A stretch of DNA of 64,000 nucleotides from an uncultured Oscillospiraceae bacterium (GTDB taxonomy: Bacteria; Bacillota; Clostridia; Oscillospirales; Ruminococcaceae). Both the position numbers and the translations under genes were made by a program. Every line of letters starts with the position of its first letter. Position 1 is the stretch's first letter. Shown here in pieces: positions 56,379 to 64,000 of this stretch. The notes under the pieces are model-generated. The model made no database searches. It was not told the DNA's origin and was given only the letters and a program-made list of their open reading frames with translations. Location: assembly GCA_949743955.1 (NCBI GenBank), contig CATJVQ010000033.1:1-64000 (forward strand). The letters are read 5' to 3'.

Positions 56379-56999
56379 ATGATAAAGACAGCGGTCCTCG
56401 TCTCCGGCGGGGGGACAAATTTACAGGCGCTTATCGACGCTTCCGCCGCCGGGGAAATGCCCCACGCCGCGCTCTCGCTAGTGGTCTCCTCGCGCGCGGA
56501 CGCGTTCGCCCTTGAGCGGGCAAAGCGCGCCAGCATCCCGGCGGCGGTGGTGGCCCGGAAGGAGTATGCGTCGGCGGAGGAATATTCGGACGCGATGCTT
56601 GCTCTCCTCCGCGAAAACGGCATAGGGCTCATCGTGCTCGCGGGATTCCTCAGCATCCTCTCCCCGGCGTTCTGTAAGGCGTATGAGGGGAGAATCCTCA
56701 ATATTCACCCCTCGCTCATCCCATCGTTCTGCGGGAGGGGGTTTTATGGGCTGCGCGTCCACGAGGCCGCGCTCGAGCGCGGCGTGAAGCTCACGGGCGC
56801 GACAGTGCACTTCGTCAACGAGATCCCCGACGGCGGAGAGATCCTCTTGCAGAAGGCGGTCGCGGTGCACGAGGGCGATACACCCGAGACGCTTCAGCGC
56901 CGCGTGATGGAGGAGGCCGAGTGGGTGCTCCTGCCGCAGGCCGCGGAACTGGCGGCCCGGCGGCTGGAGGAAGCCGGGACAACGGAAAGGAAGGTTTAA
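56379..56999 (+). CDS. purN: Phosphoribosylglycinamide formyltransferase
   Basis: AVLVSGGGTNLQALIDA; ILNIHPSLIPSFCGRGFYGLRVHEAALERGVKLTGATVHFVNEIPDGGEIL. Confidence 0.95.
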   Translation: MIKTAVLVSGGGTNLQALIDASAAGEMPHAALSLVVSSRADAFALERAKRASIPAAVVARKEYASAEEYSDAMLALLRENGIGLIVLAGFLSILSPAFCKAYEGRILNIHPSLIPSFCGRGFYGLRVHEAALERGVKLTGATVHFVNEIPDGGEILLQKAVAVHEGDTPETLQRRVMEEAEWVLLPQAAELAARRLEEAGTTERKV

Positions 57000-57001
57000 C
57001 C

Positions 57002-57715
57002 ATGGCAAACAAAAAGGATCTGGGCGCGCTGCTCCAGGCGAACACCTATCCCGGGCGCGGCGTGCTCATCGGCCGCAGCGAGGGCGGGGAGCATATGGCG
57101 ATCGCCTATTTCATCATGGGACGCAGTGAAAACAGCTGCAACCGTGTGTTTGTAGAAGAGGGAGACGGTATCCGGACCCAGGCGTTCGACCCGGCGAAGC
57201 TCGTGGATCCGTCGCTGGTGATTTACGCGCCGGTGCGGGTGAAGGGCGGGGTGACAGTCGTCACCAATGGGGATCAGACCGACACTGTCTATGACGCGCT
57301 CGACGGCGGCTGCCCCTTTGACGCTTTCGAGCGGGCGCTCTGCACGCGGACGTTCGAGCCGGATCCGCCCATCTATACGCCGCGTGTGTCGGGTGTCGTG
57401 TGGGGGGGCGAATACGCGCTGAGCATCCTCAAGAGCCAGGACGGGGATCCGGCCGTGACGCTGCGGCAGTTTTTCCGCTATACGGCCGTGACGCCCGGCA
57501 CGGGGCACCTCATCCACACCTATCAGTGCGACGGGAACCCGCCGCTTTCGTTCGCGGGCGAGCCGGTATGCGTAGCGGTGCGGGGGGATCTGGACACTTT
57601 CACCAAAGAGGTCTGGGAAAACCTGAACCCGGAAAAGCGGGTGTCGCTCTTTACGCGCTTCATCGATCTTCGCTCGGGGACATTCGAGACGCGCATCACC
57701 AACCGAAACGTTTAA
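57002..57715 (+). CDS. IMP cyclohydrolase, PurO-like family
   Basis: LGALLQANTYPGRGVLIGRSEGGEHMAIAYFIMGRSENSCNRVF; located directly before a stand-alone AICARFT. Confidence 0.85.
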   Translation: MANKKDLGALLQANTYPGRGVLIGRSEGGEHMAIAYFIMGRSENSCNRVFVEEGDGIRTQAFDPAKLVDPSLVIYAPVRVKGGVTVVTNGDQTDTVYDALDGGCPFDAFERALCTRTFEPDPPIYTPRVSGVVWGGEYALSILKSQDGDPAVTLRQFFRYTAVTPGTGHLIHTYQCDGNPPLSFAGEPVCVAVRGDLDTFTKEVWENLNPEKRVSLFTRFIDLRSGTFETRITNRNV

Positions 57716-57727
57716 GGGGGAGTAAAT

Positions 57728-58903
57728 ATGGCTCGTGAACTGGCGCTCAAATACGGCTGCAACCCGAACCAGACGCCTGCGCGCATCTTCATGCGGGAGG
57801 GAGAGCTTCCCCTCGAGGTGCTCGGTGGCCGGCCGGGGTACATTAACTTCCTGGACGCACTCAACAGCTGGCAGCTCGTCAAGGAGCTCCGGGAGGCGAC
57901 CGGACTGCCCGCGGCGGCGTCGTTTAAGCACGTGAGCCCCGCGGGGGCGGCGGTCGGGCTGCCGCTTTCCGATACGCTCAGGCGCATCTATTTTGTAGAC
58001 GACTGTGTCCTCTCGCCGCTCGCGAACGCCTATGCGCGCGCCCGCGGGGCGGATCGCATGTCCTCCTACGGCGACTGGGCCGCGCTTTCCGACGAATGCG
58101 ACGAAGCCACCGCCCGCCTCCTCGCGCGCGAGGTGTCCGATGGGGTCATCGCCCCCGGCTATACGCCCGAGGCGCTGGAGATCCTCCGCGGCAAGCGCGG
58201 GGGGAAATACAACATCGTGAAGATTGACCCTGCCTACACGCCGAACCCTGTGGAGACGAAGGACGTTTACGGCATCACGTTCGAGCAGGGGCGCAACGAG
58301 CTGCGCATGAGTGAAGCGCTGCTCGAAAACGTTGTGACAAAGGAAAAGAATATCCCGGATGAGGCGAAGCGGGACCTCATCATCTCGCTCATCGCCCTCA
58401 AATATACGCAGTCCAACTCTGTCTGCTATGTGAAGGACGGGCAGGTCATCGGCGTGGGCGCGGGGCAGCAGTCGCGCGTACACTGCACGCGTCTCGCGGG
58501 CAACAAGGCGGATCAGTGGTACCTGCGGCAGCACGAGCGCGCGCTTTCGCTCCCGTTTAAGGCGGGCATCCGCCGGGCGGACCGCGACAACACCATCGAC
58601 GTCTACCTCTCCGATGATTACGACGATGTCCTGCGCGACGGGATATGGCAGCAGTTCTTCACCTCCTGCCCCGCCCCGCTCACGCGCGAGGAGAAGCGCG
58701 CTTGGCTCGACACGATGCGCGGCGTGAGCCTCGGGAGCGACGCGTTCTTCCCCTTCGGCGACAACATCGAGCGCGCGCGGCGATCGGGCGTGCAGTACAT
58801 CGCGCAGCCGGGCGGATCCATCCGGGACGACAACGTCATTGAGACCTGCGACCGGTACAGTATCGCCATGGCGTTCACCGGCATGCGCCTGTTCCACCAC
58901 TGA
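57728..58903 (+). CDS. Phosphoribosylaminoimidazolecarboxamide formyltransferase (stand-alone AICARFT, purH-type domain)
   Basis: LALKYGCNPNQTPARIF; FKHVSPAGAAVG; YTQSNSVCYVKDGQVIGVGAGQQSRVHCTRLAGNKAD. Confidence 0.93.
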   Translation: MARELALKYGCNPNQTPARIFMREGELPLEVLGGRPGYINFLDALNSWQLVKELREATGLPAAASFKHVSPAGAAVGLPLSDTLRRIYFVDDCVLSPLANAYARARGADRMSSYGDWAALSDECDEATARLLAREVSDGVIAPGYTPEALEILRGKRGGKYNIVKIDPAYTPNPVETKDVYGITFEQGRNELRMSEALLENVVTKEKNIPDEAKRDLIISLIALKYTQSNSVCYVKDGQVIGVGAGQQSRVHCTRLAGNKADQWYLRQHERALSLPFKAGIRRADRDNTIDVYLSDDYDDVLRDGIWQQFFTSCPAPLTREEKRAWLDTMRGVSLGSDAFFPFGDNIERARRSGVQYIAQPGGSIRDDNVIETCDRYSIAMAFTGMRLFHH

Positions 58904-58927
58904 GCAGATGCGGAAAGGAGACGGCTT

Positions 58928-60208
58928 ATGAACGTTTTGATTGTGGGCGGCGGCGGGCGTGAGCACGCCATCGCGGCGGCGGTGGCGAAAAGCCCGCTGT
59001 GCCAGAAGCTCTTCTTCGCCCCGGGCAACGCGGGGACAGCGGCGCTCGGCGAGAACCTGCCGCTGAAGGCCACGGATATCGACGGGGTCGCGGCGGCGTG
59101 CCGGGAAAAGGGCGTGGACTATGTTATCGTCGCGCCGGACGATCCGCTCGTGCTCGGCATGGCCGACGCGCTCGAGGAAAAGGGCCTGCGTGTGTTCGGC
59201 CCGAACCGGAAGGCGGCTATGATCGAGGGGAGCAAGGTTTTCGCCAAAAACCTGATGAAGAAATACGGCATCCCCAGCGCGCGGTACGCCGTGTTCGACA
59301 ACTGCACGAGCGCGTATGAATACATCCGCACATACACGAAGTTCCCGGCCGTTATCAAGGCGGACGGGCTCGCGCTTGGGAAGGGCGTTGTCATCGCGCA
59401 GACGCTCGGCGAGGCGCAGGACGGGCTGCGCTCCATCATGGAGGATAAAATTTTCGGCGCGAGCGGGAACCAGGTTGTCATTGAGGAGTTCCTCACCGGA
59501 CCGGAGGTGAGTGTGCTGTGCTTTACGGACGGGAAGACCATTGTCCCGATGGTGTCCTCGATGGATCACAAGCGCGCCCGTGACGGCGACGAGGGCCCGA
59601 ACACGGGCGGCATGGGCACGCTCGCGCCCAACCCATTCTACACGGCCGAGGTCGCACAGGAGTGCATGCGCACCATCTTCCTTCCCACTGTGGAGGCGAT
59701 GAAGGAAGAGGGCCGCCCGTTTAAAGGGTGCCTCTACTTCGGCCTGATGCTCACGCCGGACGGCCCAAAGGTGATTGAGTATAACTGCCGCTTCGGGGAC
59801 CCGGAGACACAGGTGGTGCTTTCACTCCTCGAGAGTGATCTGCTCGAAATCATGAGCGCCGTCACGGACGGGCGGCTCTCACAGGCGGATGTCCGTTTTT
59901 CCGGGGAAGCGGCGGCGTGCGTGGTGCTCGCGTCGGGCGGGTACCCGGGGAAGTACGAGACGGGGAAGGAGATTTCCGGCCTCGAGGGGTCATTCGAGGA
60001 GGGGGTCGCCGTCTACCATGCAGGGACTGCGCTGCGCGAGGGGAAGACTGTCACCAGCGGCGGACGTGTGCTCGGCGTGACGGCGCGGGCCGCTTCGCTG
60101 CAGAAGGCGGTCGAAAAAGCGTATGCGGCGGCGGATAAAATCCACTTCTCCGGCAAGCAGTGGCGCACGGACATCGGCCGCCGGGCGCTGAACGCGCTGC
60201 GGAAATAG
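58928..60208 (+). CDS. purD: Phosphoribosylamine-glycine ligase
   Basis: MNVLIVGGGGREHAIAAAVAKSP; LYFGLMLTPDGPKVIEYNCRFGDPETQVVLSLL. Confidence 0.97.
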   Translation: MNVLIVGGGGREHAIAAAVAKSPLCQKLFFAPGNAGTAALGENLPLKATDIDGVAAACREKGVDYVIVAPDDPLVLGMADALEEKGLRVFGPNRKAAMIEGSKVFAKNLMKKYGIPSARYAVFDNCTSAYEYIRTYTKFPAVIKADGLALGKGVVIAQTLGEAQDGLRSIMEDKIFGASGNQVVIEEFLTGPEVSVLCFTDGKTIVPMVSSMDHKRARDGDEGPNTGGMGTLAPNPFYTAEVAQECMRTIFLPTVEAMKEEGRPFKGCLYFGLMLTPDGPKVIEYNCRFGDPETQVVLSLLESDLLEIMSAVTDGRLSQADVRFSGEAAACVVLASGGYPGKYETGKEISGLEGSFEEGVAVYHAGTALREGKTVTSGGRVLGVTARAASLQKAVEKAYAAADKIHFSGKQWRTDIGRRALNALRK

Positions 60209-60282
60209 AACCGGGTATCCGGCTATACAGAGAGAAGGCGCGTCCCTTCACAGCGGGGGGCGCGCTGTCTGTTTGAAGGGGC

Positions 60283-60311
60283 TTGACGGAAATATTTTAA
60301 TGTGGTAATAT
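60283..60311 (+). promoter_or_regulatory. his operon promoter (TTGACG-17-TAATAT)
   Basis: -35 60283-60288, -10 60306-60311. Confidence 0.8.
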
Positions 60312-60325
60312 AGTAGCACACTAAA
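60296..60325. promoter_or_regulatory. Imperfect dyad overlapping the his -10 (candidate operator)
   Basis: TTTAATGTGGTAA-TATA-GTAGCACACTAAA; 10 of 13 positions symmetric. Confidence 0.45.
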
Positions 60326-60344
60326 TTAAACGAGGGATCAGGAC

Positions 60345-61964
60345 ATGAAGCGATATGACCGCAGGACCCCGGCATCGACCCGGGATCTGCTGTTCGGCGA
60401 GTGCGAGGAGCTGCGCCGGGTACAGGCGCAGCTCTGTACGTTATACGAGGGGCGGGGGTACCGGGAGGTGATGACCCCGTCGCTCGAGTTTGAGGACGTG
60501 TTCGAGCACAGTCACGGCCAGGTGCCCATGGAGCGCACTGTCCGCGTGAGCGACGCGCAGAACCGGATGCTGTGCCTGCGGCCCGACTGCACCATCCCCA
60601 TCGCGCGCCTTGTGGCGACAAAGCTGCGTCAGGCGCCGCATCCGCTGCGGCTCTACTACAACACCCAGGTTTATGCCACCCCCCGCGAGCATGCGGGCAA
60701 GGCGGCGGAGTTTTCCCAGGTGGGGGTGGAGCTCATCGGCGGGGACACGCGTGAGGGCGACTTTGAGATCCTGCGCCTGGCGCTGGAGAGTCTGCGCTGT
60801 GCGGGCGGGGAGTGCCGGCTGGAAATCTGCCACATCGGCTTTTTCCAGGCGCTTTTTGATGAGCTCGACGCGCCGGAGGATGTCAAGATGCGGGTGCGGG
60901 AGCTCATTGAGCAGAAGAGCTTCGTCACCCTCGGGGACCTGCTCGCGCAGTACGATCAGCCCGCGGCAAGGGCGCTCGCTGCCCTGCCCCGGCTCTTCGG
61001 GTGGGCGGATCTGTTTGAGAAGGCAAGGGAGTATGTCCATTCCGGCGCGGCGAAGGAGGCGCTCGACGAACTCGAGGCCCTCTACCGGCGTTTGCAGGAG
61101 GCGGGGGTTGCGGAGAACGTTGTCATCGATCTGGGGCTCTGCAACCAGCCGGATTACTACACAGGCGTCATTTTCCGGGGCTTCGCGGGCGGGGCGGGGG
61201 AGCCCGTCCTCTCCGGGGGGCGGTATGACCGGCTCATCGGCCGCTTCGGGCAGGAGACGCCCGCGGTCGGTTTCGGGGTGAACGCGTCGCTCCTGGCGGA
61301 CAGCCGCGTCCGCGGCGGCGTGGCCGGCGGCGGAGGTGTCACCATCGCGCTGACGAAGGGGCGGCTCGAAAGGCACACTGTCGAACTGTTCGAGCGGCTG
61401 GGGTACGACTGCTCCGCCCTGCATGAGAAGGGGCGGCGGCTCATCCTGCCGCTGGGGGAGAGCGGAATCCGCGTCATCCTCGCGAAGGCAGCGGACGTAT
61501 TGACGTATGTGGAGAAGGGTGTCGCGGATATCGGCGTCGTAGGGAAGGACACGATCATGGAAAACGGCGGCAGCTTCTATGAGGTGCTCGACCTCGGGTT
61601 CGGGAAGTGCCGCTTCGCGCTCGCGTGTAAGGAGGGGTACGACATCTATGCCGGGTATTCCGCGAAGGTGATCGCGAGCAAATACCCGAAGGTGGCGTTG
61701 GACTTCTTCGAAAACAAGGGGCTGGACGTGGACATCGTGAAAATCGAGGGATCGGTCGAGCTCGCACCGCTCGTGGGGCTTGCGGACGGGATTGTCGATA
61801 TCGTCGAGACCGGCGGCACGCTCAAGGAGAACGGGCTGCGCGTGGTGGAGGAGATAGCGCCGGTGTCGGCGCGGATGATCGTCAACACGGTGTCGATGAA
61901 GATGAAGCGCCGGCGTGTGGGGGAAATCATAGAGAAGGTGGAGGGAACACTGTGCAGAGAGTAA
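60345..61964 (+). CDS. HisZ-HisG fusion: ATP phosphoribosyltransferase regulatory subunit fused to short-form catalytic subunit
   Basis: Residues 1-~320 class II aaRS-like HisZ (LLFGECEELRRVQAQLCTLYEGRGYREVMTPSLEFEDVF); residues ~332-539 short HisG (VTIALTKGRLERHTVELFERLGYD...DIVETGGTLKENGLRVVEEI) in one uninterrupted frame. Confidence 0.93.
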   Translation: MKRYDRRTPASTRDLLFGECEELRRVQAQLCTLYEGRGYREVMTPSLEFEDVFEHSHGQVPMERTVRVSDAQNRMLCLRPDCTIPIARLVATKLRQAPHPLRLYYNTQVYATPREHAGKAAEFSQVGVELIGGDTREGDFEILRLALESLRCAGGECRLEICHIGFFQALFDELDAPEDVKMRVRELIEQKSFVTLGDLLAQYDQPAARALAALPRLFGWADLFEKAREYVHSGAAKEALDELEALYRRLQEAGVAENVVIDLGLCNQPDYYTGVIFRGFAGGAGEPVLSGGRYDRLIGRFGQETPAVGFGVNASLLADSRVRGGVAGGGGVTIALTKGRLERHTVELFERLGYDCSALHEKGRRLILPLGESGIRVILAKAADVLTYVEKGVADIGVVGKDTIMENGGSFYEVLDLGFGKCRFALACKEGYDIYAGYSAKVIASKYPKVALDFFENKGLDVDIVKIEGSVELAPLVGLADGIVDIVETGGTLKENGLRVVEEIAPVSARMIVNTVSMKMKRRRVGEIIEKVEGTLCRE

Positions 61965-63244
61965 CGGCAAACGGGCGGGACGAAGAGGCCCTGTTCGCGG
62001 CGCTGCGGGCGCGCAGCGAGGAGACGGACCGCCGGGTGACGGCGGCTGTCAGCGAGATCATCGAGAATGTGAAGAAGAACGGGGACAGGGCCGTGCGGGA
62101 ATATACAGAGCGGTTCGACGGGTTCTGCCCCGCCGCGTTCGAGGTTTCGCGCGAAGAAATCAACGACGTGCTCACGAAGGCCGACCCGGTGTACGTGCAG
62201 TCGCTCTTAAATGCACAGGAGCGCATCACGGCGTTCCACCGCCGCCAGAAGCGCGAGTCGTTCGCCGACTTCCAGGAGAACGGCGTCGTGCTCGGGCAGC
62301 GCGTGCGGGGGCTCTCGCGCGTGGGGCTCTATGTCCCGGGCGGGACAGCGGCGTACCCGTCGTCGGTCCTGATGAATGCCATCCCGGCGAAGATCGCGGG
62401 CGTGGGGGAGATTGTCATGGTCACCCCCCCGATGAAGGACGGCTCGGCTAACCCGAACATCCTCTTAGCCGCCGCCCTGTGCGGGGTGGACAGGGTCTTC
62501 CTCATGGGCGGGGCGCAGGCTGTCGCGGCGCTGTGTTACGGCACCGAGACCGTGCCGCGCGTGGACAAGATTGTCGGGCCGGGGAACATCTACGTCGCCA
62601 CAGCGAAGAAGCTCCTGTATGGGCAGGTGGACATCGACATGATCGCCGGCCCGAGCGAAATCCTCGTCATGGCTGACGAGACAGCCAACCCCCGCTGGCT
62701 CGCCGCCGACCTCCTCTCGCAGGCGGAGCACGACGTTCTGGCGAGCGCTGTCCTGCTCACGACGAGTGAGAAGCTCGCGGACGAGACTGTCCTCGAGGTG
62801 GAGCGGCAGAAGGAGCTGCTTCCTCGGAAGGAAATCGTCGAGCAGTCGCTCCAAAACTGCTGTGCGGCGATCGTCTGCCAGACGAGGGCGCAGATGGTGG
62901 ATTTGGCCAACCGCATCGCGCCCGAGCACCTGGAGGTGGCGTGTGAAAACCCGATGGAGTATGTCGGGAGGCTCGACAACGCGGGCAGCGTCTTTCTCGG
63001 GCAGTATGCCCCCGAACCCCTCGGCGATTACTACGCCGGGCCCAACCATGTCCTCCCCACGTCGGGGACAGCGCGCTTCTTCTCCCCCCTCTCGGTGGAG
63101 AGCTTCTATAAGCGCTCGAGCTTCATCTACTACACGCGCGAGGCCCTGCGCGAGGCGAAGGAAGACATTGTCCGCATCGCGCGCAGCGAGGGGCTCGACG
63201 CCCACGCGAACGCGGTGTCCGTGCGCTTTGAGGAGGGGGAGTAA
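61952..63244 (+). CDS. hisD: Histidinol dehydrogenase (GTG start)
   Basis: VGLYVPGGTAAYPSSVLMNAIPAKIAGV; IDMIAGPSEILVMADETANPRWLAADLLSQAEHD. Confidence 0.97.
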   Translation: MQRVTANGRDEEALFAALRARSEETDRRVTAAVSEIIENVKKNGDRAVREYTERFDGFCPAAFEVSREEINDVLTKADPVYVQSLLNAQERITAFHRRQKRESFADFQENGVVLGQRVRGLSRVGLYVPGGTAAYPSSVLMNAIPAKIAGVGEIVMVTPPMKDGSANPNILLAAALCGVDRVFLMGGAQAVAALCYGTETVPRVDKIVGPGNIYVATAKKLLYGQVDIDMIAGPSEILVMADETANPRWLAADLLSQAEHDVLASAVLLTTSEKLADETVLEVERQKELLPRKEIVEQSLQNCCAAIVCQTRAQMVDLANRIAPEHLEVACENPMEYVGRLDNAGSVFLGQYAPEPLGDYYAGPNHVLPTSGTARFFSPLSVESFYKRSSFIYYTREALREAKEDIVRIARSEGLDAHANAVSVRFEEGE

Positions 63245-64000
63245 TGCGCCTGCCACAGAAGGTCCTCTCCCTCACGCCCTATGCGCCGGTAACGGAAATC
63301 TGCCGCATCCGGTGCGACGCGAACGAAAGCTGCTTCCCGCTCCCCTCCGCGCTCTGGGACACGGCGGTGAAACGGATGGAGGAGCAGGCGGAGGCGAACC
63401 GTTACCCGGATCCGTACGCGTCCGCCTGCTGCAAAGCGGCGGCCAAAAAGTACGGCATCCACCCGGAGCAGGTCGTGGCTGGGAACGGATCGGACGAGCT
63501 CATCTCCCTTATCGAAAACAGCTTCCTCGAGCCGGGCGGGTGCGTGGCGACGATTGAGCCCGACTTCTCGATGTACGGGTTTTACGCGGATCTGGCCGGG
63601 CTGCGGCATGTCCGGATTCCGAAGGGGGAGGATCTGCGCATCAACCCGGGCGCGGTGACAGCCGCGCTCGAGAGGGAGCAGGCCGATCTCCTGATTTTCT
63701 CGAACCCCTGCAACCCGACGTCCCTCGTCCTGCCCGCTGCGGAGGTGGAGCGCATTGTGCGCTCTACCCGAGCGCTTGTCGTGGTGGACGAGGCGTATAT
63801 GGAATTTGCGGACGAGTCCGTCCTAGGGCTTGTCGGGGAGCTTGAAAACCTCATCGTCCTCAAGACGTGCTCGAAGGCGGCGGGGCTGGCGTCCGCGCGC
63901 GTGGGGTTCGCGGCGGGGCCGGAAGAGCTTATCCGGGTGCTGTACAGTGTCAAGTCGCCCTATAACGTCAATGCCTTTTCGCAGATCCTCGCGCAGACGG
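63244..64000 (+). CDS. hisC: Histidinol-phosphate aminotransferase (3' end truncated by window)
   Basis: MRLPQKVLSLTPYAP...RYPDPYASACCKAAAKKYGIHPEQVVAGNGSDELISLIENSFLEPGG. Confidence 0.93.
   Translation, partial: MRLPQKVLSLTPYAPVTEICRIRCDANESCFPLPSALWDTAVKRMEEQAEANRYPDPYASACCKAAAKKYGIHPEQVVAGNGSDELISLIENSFLEPGGCVATIEPDFSMYGFYADLAGLRHVRIPKGEDLRINPGAVTAALEREQADLLIFSNPCNPTSLVLPAAEVERIVRSTRALVVVDEAYMEFADESVLGLVGELENLIVLKTCSKAAGLASARVGFAAGPEELIRVLYSVKSPYNVNAFSQILAQT

Noticed and set aside
1-64000. CRISPR arrays, tRNA/rRNA genes, transposases, prophage genes
   Set aside because: None recognised on reading; no regularly spaced repeats, GGTTCGAATCC-like T-arms or transposase motifs were found.

Overview
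This 64-kb window comes from a GC-rich Clostridia-like chromosome (family-level placement is an inference from gene content) and is almost entirely coding. In order it contains: a flagellar/chemotaxis block (fliY 3' part, cheY, fliO-P-Q-R, flhB, flhA, fliA, two rod/hook genes, cheC, cheD, FapA-like); an arginine operon (argG-H-C-J-[GyrI-like]-B-D-[antisense GNAT]-F-[alpha/beta hydrolase]) behind an ARG-box promoter; an Fe-ADH; a minus-strand block (DUF, YbaK-like, XRE-cupin; later MFS, AAA kinase, PFL/UPF0210, ACT, nadE); a nucleoside salvage operon (deoC, cdd, BMP ABC transporter, pdp); degV/trmL; an oligopeptide ABC operon; pyridoxamine kinase plus an ECF S component; a purine operon (purE-C-F-M-prs-N-PurO-like-AICARFT-D); and a his operon that opens with a single-ORF HisZ-HisG fusion. 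The strongest unusual signals are: (1) a candidate leader-peptide translational attenuator in front of the MFS efflux gene (27.58-27.73 kb); (2) a candidate type I toxin-antitoxin locus with convergent promoters and overlapping transcripts (25.95-26.24 kb); (3) the HisZ-HisG fusion; (4) two copies of a Y-shaped three-stem repeat sharing both arm sequences (13.34 and 48.96 kb); (5) mutually exclusive hairpins between oppA and oppB, and other structured leaders. All structures were read by eye. No folding, homology or expression data were available.
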